DNA of 64,000 bases from Micromonospora tulbaghiae (GTDB lineage Bacteria > Actinomycetota > Actinomycetes > Mycobacteriales > Micromonosporaceae): positions 246,860 to 310,859 of the forward strand of contig NZ_FMCQ01000007.1 in assembly GCF_900091605.1 (NCBI RefSeq), written 5' to 3'. The notes beneath the pieces were generated by a model. It did no database searches. It saw only the letters and a list, made by a program, of their open reading frames with translations, and was not told the origin of the DNA. The position numbers and the translations under genes are program-made. Shown piece by piece: positions 15,851-24,099 of this stretch. Positions within the stretch are counted from its first letter, which is position 1, and each line of letters starts with the position of its first letter.

Positions 15851-18076
15851 TCACGGGCCGTTGGCGCGCAGCCGCCCGGCCAGGTCCCGCACCGTCTCGG
15901 CGTACGCCGGGTCGTCCTCGGACGGGAGGTGACCGTTGATCGGCGGCGGGACGCTGTCCCAGGGCGGCGCCACCAGGCTCTCCGGATCCCGGAGGCGGCG
16001 GTCCACGGTCGCCTCCGGGCCCGGGACGCGGGCCGGCTCGTCGGCGCGGTGCGGGGAGAAGATCCATCCGCCCAGCGCGTCGGTGTCCCGCCACAGGTTG
16101 CGCCACCGCCACCCGACCCGGCCGCCGATCCCGCGCAGCATCTCGTCGCCGACGTAGGCGGGGAACAGCCGGGCGTAGAGTCGGCGCAGCGGTGAGCTGT
16201 AGGTGAGCAGCGCCACCCGCGCGCTGATCTCCGCCGGTAGTTGCAGGACGGTGGCGGCGACCAGCACCGAGCCGTGGCTGTAGCCGGAGAGCAGCACCCC
16301 GTTGCCGTCGCGCACCAGGTACGTGATGCGCCGGGCCAGCTCCGGCACGGCCCGCTCGGCGTAGCACGGCGGTGCGAACGGATGCGCGGCCCGGGGCCAG
16401 AACGTGGCGAGGTCGAAGAGCACGCCGACGTGGTGCCGGAACCCGGGGCTGCGGTAGGCGAAGATCCCGGCCACGACCAGGGCCAGCACCGCCGCCGAGA
16501 GCGCCACCCCGCCCACCTCGATGCCGAACATGACCAGCTCGGCCGGGACGTGCGTGCGCCGTTCCAGGGCCTCGCCCGGCTCGGGATGGACCAGCGCCAT
16601 CGCGGTGGTCGCCGCGCCCGCCCCGGCCATGACGGCGAACAGCACCGCCAGCGGCACCAGCAGGTCGGTGAACCGGGCCCGGACGATCATCGTCCGGACC
16701 TGCCGCAGCCGGGGCACCGCCTCGGCCGGGGGCGCCGGGAAGTCGCGCTCGACGATCGCCTGGGCGGCCCGGATCCGGCCGCGCCGGGACACCAGCGCCA
16801 CCACGGCGGCGGCCGCCAGCGTGACCAGCAACGCCCGGAAGAAGCCGTAGATCGCCCAGGTGTAGGCGCGCGCCGGACCCGGTATGTCGTCCGCCGGGGA
16901 CATGCCCCGGTCCAGCAGGTCGGCGGTGCGCTGGACCAGCTCGGCGGAGTACGCGACCGCGAGCCCGCCCGCCGCCGCGGCGACCACGAGCGCGCCGAGC
17001 CCGTTCGGCGGCTGGTGGCCGCGTGCCCGAAGCCGGTGCCGGAGCAGCACGGCGCCGAGGCCGCCGAGCAGGACCGCGTGCGTGACCAGCAGCCAGGTCA
17101 GGATCGAGCCGTAGCCGGGCAGGCCGCCGCCGGTGCGCCAGCGGGCCGGGGCGAACAGCAGGTACCCGGCCACCACGACGGTGAGCCCGACCGCGGTGCC
17201 GCGCAGCACCCGGGCCACCCGGTCGCGTCTCGGGTCGGTGGGCGCCCGGTCGACGAGCGGCGGAACGCAGACCAGGACCACGCAGGCGAGCAGGAGTGCG
17301 GCGGTGACCGCCAGCAGCGCCGCCACAGTGGGCGGGACACCCTGTGCGGCCCGGGCGGCGAGGAGACACCCGTCGAGGGTGGCGAAGGCCACCGCGATGT
17401 GGATCGAGCGCAGCCGGCCCATCAACGGCTCGGTGTCCCACTGGCCGATCGTGCTCAGCGGGGGCCCGACGGACGCCCGCTCCGGGGCCCGGAACGCGGT
17501 GAACGAGCGTCCCGGCCGCCGGGCGCCCCACCAGACCAGACTTACCGCGGCGGCCGGGACCAGCGCCAGCACCACCAGCCGCAGTCCCACCGGCCGCCCG
17601 CCCATCCAGGACAGCCACTCGCGGTCGGCGATGCAGGCCGGGACGGACAGGCACTGCCAGGCCACCAGGTCCAGCGCGACCCCGGCGCCGGCGAGCACGT
17701 ACAGCGCGGTCAGGCTCAACCCGAGCACCCGGCACAGGGCCCGCACCATCGCGCCGCCGACCGCGTCCCCCGGCCGCATCCACACGGCCACGTTGAGCAG
17801 CATGAAGGGCATCAGGAACAGCAGCGAGAGGGTACGCAGCGCGGTGCCCGACGGCAGGTCGTTCCACCGGTACGCCTCCAGCGTCACCCCGCCGGCGCCG
17901 TGCTCGTCGGCAAGCCCGGGGCGGGGCCGGTAGAAGCCGGCGCTGCGGTCGCCCGCGACCTGCCGGACCAGCGGGCGGCCCAGCACCTCGGCGGCACCGG
18001 CCGCGGAGACGCCGTGCACCCGCAGCTCCACCACCTCGTCCGACGGCGCCTGTGCCCGCCCTGGTCCAGCCGTCAT
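15851..18076 (-). CDS. Multi-pass membrane protein with lipase-type GYSHG motif
   Basis: A 741-residue protein. The N-terminal cytoplasmic segment EVVELRVHGVSAAGAAEVLG looks like the start of an alpha/beta-hydrolase-like fold. Then come about ten hydrophobic segments between residues 80 and 560, and a C-terminal soluble domain with GVLLSGYSHGSVLVAATVLQL, a GxSxG nucleophile elbow (about residue 610). This suggests a membrane-bound serine hydrolase or esterase; the substrate is unknown. ATG 18076 has GGAGGG upstream. It converges on the desH-like gene with only 13 nt between stops and no clear hairpin. It looks like core-type DNA and has no evident link to the siderophore genes. Confidence 0.7.
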   Translation of the reverse strand: MTAGPGRAQAPSDEVVELRVHGVSAAGAAEVLGRPLVRQVAGDRSAGFYRPRPGLADEHGAGGVTLEAYRWNDLPSGTALRTLSLLFLMPFMLLNVAVWMRPGDAVGGAMVRALCRVLGLSLTALYVLAGAGVALDLVAWQCLSVPACIADREWLSWMGGRPVGLRLVVLALVPAAAVSLVWWGARRPGRSFTAFRAPERASVGPPLSTIGQWDTEPLMGRLRSIHIAVAFATLDGCLLAARAAQGVPPTVAALLAVTAALLLACVVLVCVPPLVDRAPTDPRRDRVARVLRGTAVGLTVVVAGYLLFAPARWRTGGGLPGYGSILTWLLVTHAVLLGGLGAVLLRHRLRARGHQPPNGLGALVVAAAAGGLAVAYSAELVQRTADLLDRGMSPADDIPGPARAYTWAIYGFFRALLVTLAAAAVVALVSRRGRIRAAQAIVERDFPAPPAEAVPRLRQVRTMIVRARFTDLLVPLAVLFAVMAGAGAATTAMALVHPEPGEALERRTHVPAELVMFGIEVGGVALSAAVLALVVAGIFAYRSPGFRHHVGVLFDLATFWPRAAHPFAPPCYAERAVPELARRITYLVRDGNGVLLSGYSHGSVLVAATVLQLPAEISARVALLTYSSPLRRLYARLFPAYVGDEMLRGIGGRVGWRWRNLWRDTDALGGWIFSPHRADEPARVPGPEATVDRRLRDPESLVAPPWDSVPPPINGHLPSEDDPAYAETVRDLAGRLRANGP

Positions 18077-18220
18077 CGACCCTCCGCGACGTCCCGGCCG
18101 CCCACGCCGCCTGCACGGCCCGCCCTCGGGTGGCGCAGCGTCCTACCCGGCCGGGCCGGGGGCAAACGCGAGTGGGCCCGGCGGGCGGCCCGTTCGAAGC
18201 AGCGCCGTCCGGGTAACCGC

Positions 18221-18250
18221 CGGCGGACGTCCTCGGACGTCCTCGGACGA
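18221..18250 (+). repeat. Short 10-bp tandem repeat ahead of a thioredoxin-like gene
   Basis: Three units ending in CGGACG(T/A) (10-nt period, CCTCGGACGT in the middle) lie just before the ribosome-binding site AAGGGAG. This is probably slippage; no role is seen. Confidence 0.5.
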
Positions 18251-18261
18251 AGGGAGCCCGC

Positions 18262-19170
18262 ATGACCGGCCACGTGGACGGGGCCGAGCCCCGGCTGCCG
18301 CCGATCGACGTCGACCGCTGGGTGAACTCCGCACCGCTGACACCGGAGGACCTGCGCGGACGCGTGGTGCTCGTCGACGTCTGGGAGTACACGTGCGTGA
18401 ACTGGATCCGCACCGCCCCGTACGTGCGGGCGTGGCACCGCGACTACCGCGACCTGGGGCTCACCGTGATCGGCGCGCACGCGCCGGAGTTCGCGTTCGG
18501 CCGGCTGCCGGAGAACATCGACCGGGCGATCCGCGACCACGGGCTCACCTACCCGATCGCGATCGACGACGACTACACGTTCTGGCGTGCCCTGCGCAAC
18601 GACGCCTGGCCGGCGAAGTACCTCTTCGACGCCGACGGGCGGCTGGCCGGCCGCTGGGTCGGCGAGGGCGACTACGACCGGACCGAGGCGCTGATCCGGC
18701 GGCTGGTCGAGGCCGCCGCGCCCGCGACCGCGCTGCCGCCGGTCACAGCGGAGGTGACCGCGTTCGTGACCGGCCCGCAGCCCACGTACGCCGGGATCAC
18801 TCCCGAGACCTACCTGGGCGCCGTCCGCGGTGTGCCCGGCACGTACGCGCTCACCGGCGACTGGCGGGTCGAGGACGAGTACGTCGAGGCGGGCGGCCCC
18901 GGCGCCGAGCTGGTCCTGCCGTTCACCGCCGGTGAGGTGAACCTGGTGGCCGACCCGGGACCGGAGGGACCGGCCGGGATTCGGGTGCTGCTGGACGGGA
19001 AACCGGCCGCTGACGCGCGCGGCGCCGATGTGGGCCCGGACGACCGGGCCCTCGTCGACCGGGCGGCCATGATCCGGCTGGTCGACGGCGCGACGGCGGG
19101 GGAGCACCGGCTCACCCTGCGCGCCGAGCGGCCCGGTCTGCGCGCGTACGTCTTCACGTTCGGTCCCTGA
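18262..19170 (+). CDS. Thioredoxin-like protein with DipZ-type C-terminal domain and CxxW site
   Basis: Redoxin/TlpA-like domain (about 15-150) fused to a beta-rich C-terminal domain (about 165-302) as in the C-terminal half of DipZ. The active-site region reads VDVWEYTCVNWIRT: the first Cys is kept but the second Cys of CxxC is replaced by Trp. The cis-Pro region (NDAWPAKYLFD) is intact. With one Cys it cannot do the usual dithiol exchange, and a monothiol or peroxidase-like role is possible. No signal peptide or membrane segment is seen, so it should be cytoplasmic. The epoxide hydrolase gene follows after 21 nt, so the two may be cotranscribed. Confidence 0.8.
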   Translation: MTGHVDGAEPRLPPIDVDRWVNSAPLTPEDLRGRVVLVDVWEYTCVNWIRTAPYVRAWHRDYRDLGLTVIGAHAPEFAFGRLPENIDRAIRDHGLTYPIAIDDDYTFWRALRNDAWPAKYLFDADGRLAGRWVGEGDYDRTEALIRRLVEAAAPATALPPVTAEVTAFVTGPQPTYAGITPETYLGAVRGVPGTYALTGDWRVEDEYVEAGGPGAELVLPFTAGEVNLVADPGPEGPAGIRVLLDGKPAADARGADVGPDDRALVDRAAMIRLVDGATAGEHRLTLRAERPGLRAYVFTFGP

Positions 19171-19191
19171 CCCGACCCGAGGAGGACAACC

Positions 19192-20421
19192 GTGGCCGTC
19201 AAGACCATGACGCCGACGCGTACCGCCGCCGGCATCCGCGAGTTCCGCGTCGACGTGCCGGAGGCGGACCTGGAGGACCTGCGGAACCGGATCGCGGCCA
19301 CCCGCTGGCCGGAGCGCCAGACGGTGGACGACCAGTCGCAGGGCGTGCCGCTGGAGACCAGTCAGGCGCTCGCCCGGTACTGGGCCACCGAGTACGACTG
19401 GCGCCAGGTCGAGGCGCGGCTCAACGACCTGCCGAACTTCGTCACCGAGATCGACGGCCTGGACATCCACTTCATCCACGTACGCTCGCCGCACGCCGAC
19501 GCGCTGCCGCTGATCGTCACGCACGGCTGGCCCGGGTCGGTGATCGAGCAGCTGAAGATCGTCGGTCCGCTCACCGACCCGACGGCGCACGGCGGCAGCG
19601 CCTCGGACGCGTTCCACCTGGTGATCCCGTCGATGCCCGGCTACGGGTTCTCCGGTCAGCCGGACCGGCCCGGCTGGGATCCGCAGCACATCGCCCGCGC
19701 CTGGACCGAGCTGATGCGGCGGCTGGGTTACACCCGGTTCGTGGCGCAGGGCGGCGACTGGGGCGCGCTGATCACCGACATGCTCGGCGTGCAGGCGCCG
19801 CCGGAACTGGCCGGCATCCACACGAACATGCCGTGCGTGGTGCCGCCGGAGATCGACGCGCTGTTGCAGAGCGGCATCACCGGGGTCAACAACCCGCTCG
19901 CCGAACTGCCGTCCGGGCTCTCGGCCGAGGAGCGGGCCGCCTGCGAGCGGATCGACTTCTTCTGGAAGCACTCCGCATACGCGCTGATCATGACCACCCG
20001 CCCGGAGACGCTCACGGCGCTCGCCGACTCGCCGGTCGGCCTGGCGACGTTCATGCTCGACCACGACGCGGCGAGCCTGGACCTGATCTGCGCCGCCTTC
20101 GCCGGCCGGCCCGGCGGGCTGAGCCGCGACGACATCCTGGACAACGTCACGCTCTACTGGCTGACCAACACGGGCGTGTCCTCGGCCCGGCTGTACGCGC
20201 AGAACGCGCTGTCGTTCTTCGCCGCCAAGGGCGTCGGAGTGCCGGCCGCGGTGAGCCAGTTCCCGGACGAGATCCTGCTCGCGCCGCGCAGCTGGGCCGA
20301 GCGGGCGTACCCGAACCTGATCCACTACAACCAGGTGGACCGGGGCGGGCACTTCGCCGCCTGGGAGCAGCCGGAGTTGTTCGCCCAGGAGATGCGGGCG
20401 GCCTTCCGGTCGCTGCGCTGA
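19192..20421 (+). CDS. Epoxide hydrolase (EHN N-terminal domain, alpha/beta hydrolase)
   Basis: Soluble epoxide hydrolase of 409 residues that would open epoxides to vicinal diols. The N-terminal EHN domain (about 15-120, FRVDVPEADLEDLRNRIAATRWP) is followed by the hydrolase core with HGWPGS (oxyanion), GGDWGA (Asp nucleophile), and RGGHFAAWEQPE carrying the catalytic His. Start GTG 19192 has AGGAGGA 6-8 nt upstream. It is probably cotranscribed with the thioredoxin-like gene and ends at a strong hairpin. Substrate unknown; related enzymes include juvenile-hormone-type and detoxifying hydrolases. Confidence 0.9.
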   Translation: MAVKTMTPTRTAAGIREFRVDVPEADLEDLRNRIAATRWPERQTVDDQSQGVPLETSQALARYWATEYDWRQVEARLNDLPNFVTEIDGLDIHFIHVRSPHADALPLIVTHGWPGSVIEQLKIVGPLTDPTAHGGSASDAFHLVIPSMPGYGFSGQPDRPGWDPQHIARAWTELMRRLGYTRFVAQGGDWGALITDMLGVQAPPELAGIHTNMPCVVPPEIDALLQSGITGVNNPLAELPSGLSAEERAACERIDFFWKHSAYALIMTTRPETLTALADSPVGLATFMLDHDAASLDLICAAFAGRPGGLSRDDILDNVTLYWLTNTGVSSARLYAQNALSFFAAKGVGVPAAVSQFPDEILLAPRSWAERAYPNLIHYNQVDRGGHFAAWEQPELFAQEMRAAFRSLR

Positions 20422-20435
20422 CGTCGGGGGCGGAC

Positions 20436-20463
20436 GCGGCCGGGTGGGATGCCACCCGGCCGC
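20436..20463. terminator. Bidirectional terminator after epoxide hydrolase and amidase genes
   Basis: A perfect 12-bp stem (20436-20447 with 20452-20463, arm GCGGCCGGGTGG) with a 4-nt loop lies between convergent stops at 20421 and 20474. Confidence 0.75.
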
Positions 20464-20473
20464 ATCCTCGGGT

Positions 20474-21439
20474 TCAGACCTCGGTCAGCCGGACCGCGTC
20501 GGCGATGACCAGGCCGGCGGCGGAGCTCCACCGGCTGACCGCGACGCGGTTGGCGTCGCCGGCCGGCAGGGCGAACGTGCCGAGCGAGCGCCACTGCCCG
20601 CCGGTCGCCCGCTGGTCGACCACGACCGTCCGGTTGCCGGTGGTCGTGGCGACGATGTACGGCGTGGCCGCGTTGTAGCCCGCGTTCGCCGGCCACCACG
20701 CCTCGACCCGGTAGTTGCCGGTACGCGGGACGTTGAACTTGTACCAGGCCGCGTCGCTCGCGGCGACCGGGTCCGCGTAGCGGTAGTCGGCGCCGTAGCG
20801 CTGCCCGGAGTACGTCGAGGTGCCCCAGCTGGCGCTCGCGGTGAACCGGCCCGCGGTGGCGTTGTCCACGATCGACGTCCAGCCGGTGCCGCCGCCGGCC
20901 ATCTTGGCGGCCACGTCGGCGCGCATGGTGTTCAGGTCGATGAAGGACGGGTCGATCTTGCCGGTGGTGCTGGTCTCCCGGTGTCCCCGGGCGTAGCTGG
21001 AGTCCCGGCCGAGCCGCTTGAGCACGGCGGCGGTGGCCGCGATGCTGGCGTTGTACTGGGCGGTGGTCATCCGCTGGTCGACGCCGTTGTAGTCGATCTC
21101 CCACCCGATCATCAGCGTGTTCCCGTCCCCGGCCGGGATCGGGCCGCTGCCGCCGCTGGTGCCGGCGTGGTTGCACCGGCCGGCGGAGATCACGTGGAAC
21201 ACGCCGTTGTAGTCCACGAGCGCCTGGCAGAGCGGGCCGGGCAGGTCGGAACGGCCGTTGATGCAGATGTTCAGCGCCGGGTGCGGGTTGCCGGCGCTGG
21301 ACGTGGCGGCGGTGTGGTGCCAGAGCACGCCGATCGGGTCGAACGAGCCGGAGCGCATCCGGTTGAGCCAGTCGCCCTCGACCACCACCTGCACACCGGC
21401 GCCGCGCAGCACGTCCACCAGCCAGGGAATGGTGGCCAT
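20474..21439 (-). CDS. N-acetylmuramoyl-L-alanine amidase with golvesin-type C-terminal domain
   Basis: PGRP/Amidase_2-type zinc amidase that would cut the lactyl-amide bond of peptidoglycan. Zinc-site motifs are WHHTA (about residue 33), GWEID (Glu) and YARGHRETSTTGKIDPS (His). A linker leads to a beta-sandwich C-terminal domain (about 195-321, starting TSIVDNATAGRF) related to golvesin/Xly C-terminal domains. ATG 21439 gives 321 residues with no signal peptide. A 50-residue ORF that looks like a signal peptide ends exactly here by TGATG. Either the amidase is secreted after a frameshift, or two coupled genes exist. The divergent neighbour carries the same C-terminal domain. Confidence 0.85.
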   Translation of the reverse strand: MATIPWLVDVLRGAGVQVVVEGDWLNRMRSGSFDPIGVLWHHTAATSSAGNPHPALNICINGRSDLPGPLCQALVDYNGVFHVISAGRCNHAGTSGGSGPIPAGDGNTLMIGWEIDYNGVDQRMTTAQYNASIAATAAVLKRLGRDSSYARGHRETSTTGKIDPSFIDLNTMRADVAAKMAGGGTGWTSIVDNATAGRFTASASWGTSTYSGQRYGADYRYADPVAASDAAWYKFNVPRTGNYRVEAWWPANAGYNAATPYIVATTTGNRTVVVDQRATGGQWRSLGTFALPAGDANRVAVSRWSSAAGLVIADAVRLTEV

Positions 21440-21591
21440 CACTGCTCCCCGAGCAGGTCGGCGAGGCACTCGGCCTTCGGCGCCGCGTGCGCCGTGCCGG
21501 GACGGACGGCCACCGCGAGGGCGACGGTCACCAGGGCGGGTACGCCGAGCAGACCTCGGCGTCGCAGACGGGGGGATCGTGACGTGGGCAT
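21439..21591 (-). CDS. 50-residue ORF consisting of a signal peptide, TGATG-coupled to the amidase
   Basis: ATG 21591 opens a 50-codon frame: MPTSRSPRLRRRGLLG, a hydrophobic core VPALVTVALAVAV, a GTAHAA cleavage-like site, then the tail PKAECLADLLGEQ. The RRRGLLG start is Tat-like. Its TGA shares one base with the amidase ATG, and the amidase frame lacks an export signal of its own. GGAG-type bases (GAGCGCC) lie upstream. It may be a real small secreted peptide that also couples amidase translation, or the detached leader of the amidase after a one-base change. Confidence 0.6.
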   Translation of the reverse strand: MPTSRSPRLRRRGLLGVPALVTVALAVAVRPGTAHAAPKAECLADLLGEQ

Positions 21592-21801
21592 GGCGCTCCT
21601 CGGGTGACGACGCTTCACCGATCGACGGATGTGAGTGCGGGCACGCTATACCGGCTTCCGGCGTCTTGTCGATACCCTTCATTGATCGTTTCTTCGGTGA
21701 AAACTTTCGCCACAATCATCTGTCGTCATCCGTCGATGCGTGGTAGAAATCCTGCCCATGTCTCGCCGTCGGGCGAGGAATCCCGCACAGGAGGGGCGCC
21801 G

Positions 21802-23103
21802 ATGAGAGCGATCGCCACGGCCCTGACGTTTCTCACCGTGGTCGCGGCCACGGCCGTCCCGGCAACGGCATCGGCCGTCCCGGCCCGGGCCGGGACACCG
21901 GCCGCCGCCGGGACACCGGCTGTCGCCGGCCCGCAGCCCGCCGCCGAGTCGCAGTCCGCCCTGGCCGCGGTCGGCCCGCAGCCCGGCACGTTCACCGGCA
22001 AGGGCTTCGACACCTGCACCGCGCCGTCGCAGGCCGCGATGGACGCCTGGCTCGCTGCCTCGCCGTACCGCGCGGTCGGCGTCTACATCAGCGGCGGCAG
22101 CCGCACCTGCGCCCAACCGAACCTGACCGCGACCTGGGTCGCCGACCAGACCCGCAAGGGTTGGCGGCTCATCCCCATCGAGCTGGGCTACCAGGCGCCG
22201 TGCGGCACCCGTACGCCGAAGATGTCCGCCGACCCGGCCACCGCCCGCGGGCAGGGCAGGACCGCGGCGGACAGCGCGGCCGCCGCCGCGGCGGCGCTCG
22301 GCATCGGCGCGGGCAGCACGCTCTACAACGACATCGAGCAGTACCCGTCGAACGCGAGCTGCCGGGCCGCGGTGCTCTCGTTCCTCTCCGGCTGGGTCGA
22401 GCGGCTGCACACGCGCGGCTACCTCGCCGGCATGTACTCCAGCGGCTCGTCCGGCATCACCGACGTCTGCGCCGCCTACCACGACACCCGGTACCTGCGG
22501 CTGGACCAGATCTGGATCGCCTGGTGGAACGGCGTCGCGGACACCGACGGGGGTACGTACTGCGCCGACGACCGCTACGCCGACCAGCAGCGCCTGCACC
22601 AGTACGCCGGCGACGTCACCGAGACGTGGGGCGGCGTGACCATGAAGATCGACCGCAACTACCTGGACGTACGGGCCGGTACGCCGCCCGCGTCGTGGAG
22701 CGTCACGGTCGACAACGCCACGGCGGGCGGGTTCACCGCCGGTGCGGCCTGGGGCACCTCCGCGTACTCCGCGCAGCGCCACGGCGCCGACTACCGCTTC
22801 GCCGCACCCGTGGCGTCCAGCGACGTGGCCTGGTTCCGGACGACCCTGCCCGCGACAGGCGCCTACGAGGTCTCGGTGTGGTACCCGGCCGACCCCGGCT
22901 ACAACGACCGCACCCCGTACCTGGTGGCCACCACGACCGGCAACCGGTCGGTGGCTGTCGACCAGCGCACCGGCGGCGGACGCTGGGTCTCGCTCGGCGT
23001 GTTCACGCTCGCCGCCGGGACCGGGGACAAGGTCGGGGTGAGCCGCTGGAGCGCCGGCACCGGCTACGTGGTCGCCGACGCGGTCCGCATCACCCGGATC
23101 TGA
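21802..23103 (+). CDS. Secreted DUF1906 glycoside-hydrolase-like protein with golvesin-type domain
   Basis: 433 residues: signal peptide (MRAIATALTFLTVVAATAVPATASA), an Ala/Pro spacer, then a DUF1906 (Rv2525c-like, TIM-barrel) domain of about 70-290 beginning GKGFDTCTAPSQAAMDAWL and including YNDIEQYP and IWIAWWNG. The C-terminal domain (about 305-433, SVTVDNATAGGFTAGAAWGT...) is a close relative of the C-terminal domain of the divergent amidase. DUF1906 proteins are thought to act on the cell wall. ATG 21802 with AGGAGGGG upstream gives the signal peptide. The 21592-21801 interval has A/T-rich stretches suited to divergent promoters but no site I can name. Confidence 0.85.
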   Translation: MRAIATALTFLTVVAATAVPATASAVPARAGTPAAAGTPAVAGPQPAAESQSALAAVGPQPGTFTGKGFDTCTAPSQAAMDAWLAASPYRAVGVYISGGSRTCAQPNLTATWVADQTRKGWRLIPIELGYQAPCGTRTPKMSADPATARGQGRTAADSAAAAAAALGIGAGSTLYNDIEQYPSNASCRAAVLSFLSGWVERLHTRGYLAGMYSSGSSGITDVCAAYHDTRYLRLDQIWIAWWNGVADTDGGTYCADDRYADQQRLHQYAGDVTETWGGVTMKIDRNYLDVRAGTPPASWSVTVDNATAGGFTAGAAWGTSAYSAQRHGADYRFAAPVASSDVAWFRTTLPATGAYEVSVWYPADPGYNDRTPYLVATTTGNRSVAVDQRTGGGRWVSLGVFTLAAGTGDKVGVSRWSAGTGYVVADAVRITRI

Positions 23104-23173
23104 CCGCACCCGTACGGATGCACTGCTCGCCGTCGCCGCCCGGCCGGTCCGCCGGGCGGCTAGAACGGACGGT

Positions 23174-24060
23174 ATGGCGGGGCGACGGGCGATCTACGGG
23201 GACACCGGCGACGGTGGCGTACAGCTCGCCGCCAGCACCGACAGGTGGCACCTCTATCCGGATCACGTCCTGCTGGCCCCGGACGATCGGCCGGAGGATC
23301 TGCTCCGCTTCGACGCGGAGCTGATGCCGTTCGCCGACAACCCGCGGCGGGGCGCGCTCGCGGTGGTGGACATGCAGAACGACTTCTGCGCCGAGGGCGG
23401 CTGGACCCACCGCTCGGGGCTGGACTACCGGGCGTGCCGGGAGGCCATCCCGGGGGTGGCGCGCGCGGTCGAGGCCGCCCGCCGCCACGAGATGTTCGTC
23501 ATCTGGGTCTACTGGTACAACCGCCCCGACCTGCGCAACCTCGGCGCGCCGTCGCTGCACTCGTTCAAGCACACGCCTGACCAGGCCGGCATCGGCCAGC
23601 CGCTGGACCACGGACGGGTGCTCACGGCCGGGGAGTGGGGCGCCGAGATGGTCGACGAGCTGAAGCCGCTGATCCGCGACGGTGGCGCTGGCGTTCATCG
23701 GCGACGGCGCCACCAGCGAGGGCGACTTCCACGAGGGGATCAACTTCGCCGCCGTGTTCAAGGCACGTCATGATCGAGAAGGTGCGGATGAGCGGCTTCT
23801 ACGGCACCCACCTCGACCAGGTGCTGCGCACCCAGGGCATCCACACGCTGTTCGTCTGCGGCGTCAACGTCGACCAGTGCGTCAGCACCACGATCGAGAG
23901 CGCCTACTTCCGCGACTACAACCCGGTCCTGGTCGCCGACGCCACCGCGACGTCCAGCCCGGCGTACTGCAAGGACGCGGTCGTGTTCAACACCAAGCAG
24001 TGCTGGGGGTTCGTCACGACCACCGACCGGTTCGCCGACCCGTCGCCCTACCGGAGGTGA
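23174..24060 (+). pseudogene. Isochorismatase-type cysteine hydrolase broken by an inserted E1-alpha gene fragment
   Basis: The N-terminal part (ATG 23174 to about 23682) is a cysteine-hydrolase-family start with LAVVDMQNDF (Asp of the triad). The C-terminal part (from about 23764, another frame, to TGA 24060) has IEKVRMSGFYG (Lys) and GVNVDQCVSTT (Cys). Between them, about 23682-23765 reads in the third frame as VALAFIGDGATSEGDFHEG plus INFAAVFKA, the thiamine-diphosphate motif of pyruvate/branched-chain dehydrogenase E1-alpha. The insertion is not a multiple of three: the first frame runs to a stop at 23773, losing Lys and Cys. The hydrolase should be inactive unless the C-terminal half is restarted at ATG 23770, which lacks Asp. 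Confidence 0.85.
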
Positions 24061-24089
24061 GCCGGTCCCGACACGGCGGGACCGGCTCA
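24058..24089. terminator. Bidirectional terminator at the end of the broken hydrolase gene
   Basis: A perfect 13-bp stem (24058-24070 with 24077-24089, arm TGAGCCGGTCCCG) with a 6-nt loop includes the TGA of the upstream gene and faces the esterase stop at 24100. Confidence 0.75.
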
Positions 24090-24099
24090 CCCGGGCGGC

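Noticed and set aside
16241..18265. 674-residue plus-strand frame opposite the membrane hydrolase
   Set aside because: Low-complexity Arg/Gln/His/Gly sequence without motifs; the minus-strand frame has membrane segments and a GYSHG motif.
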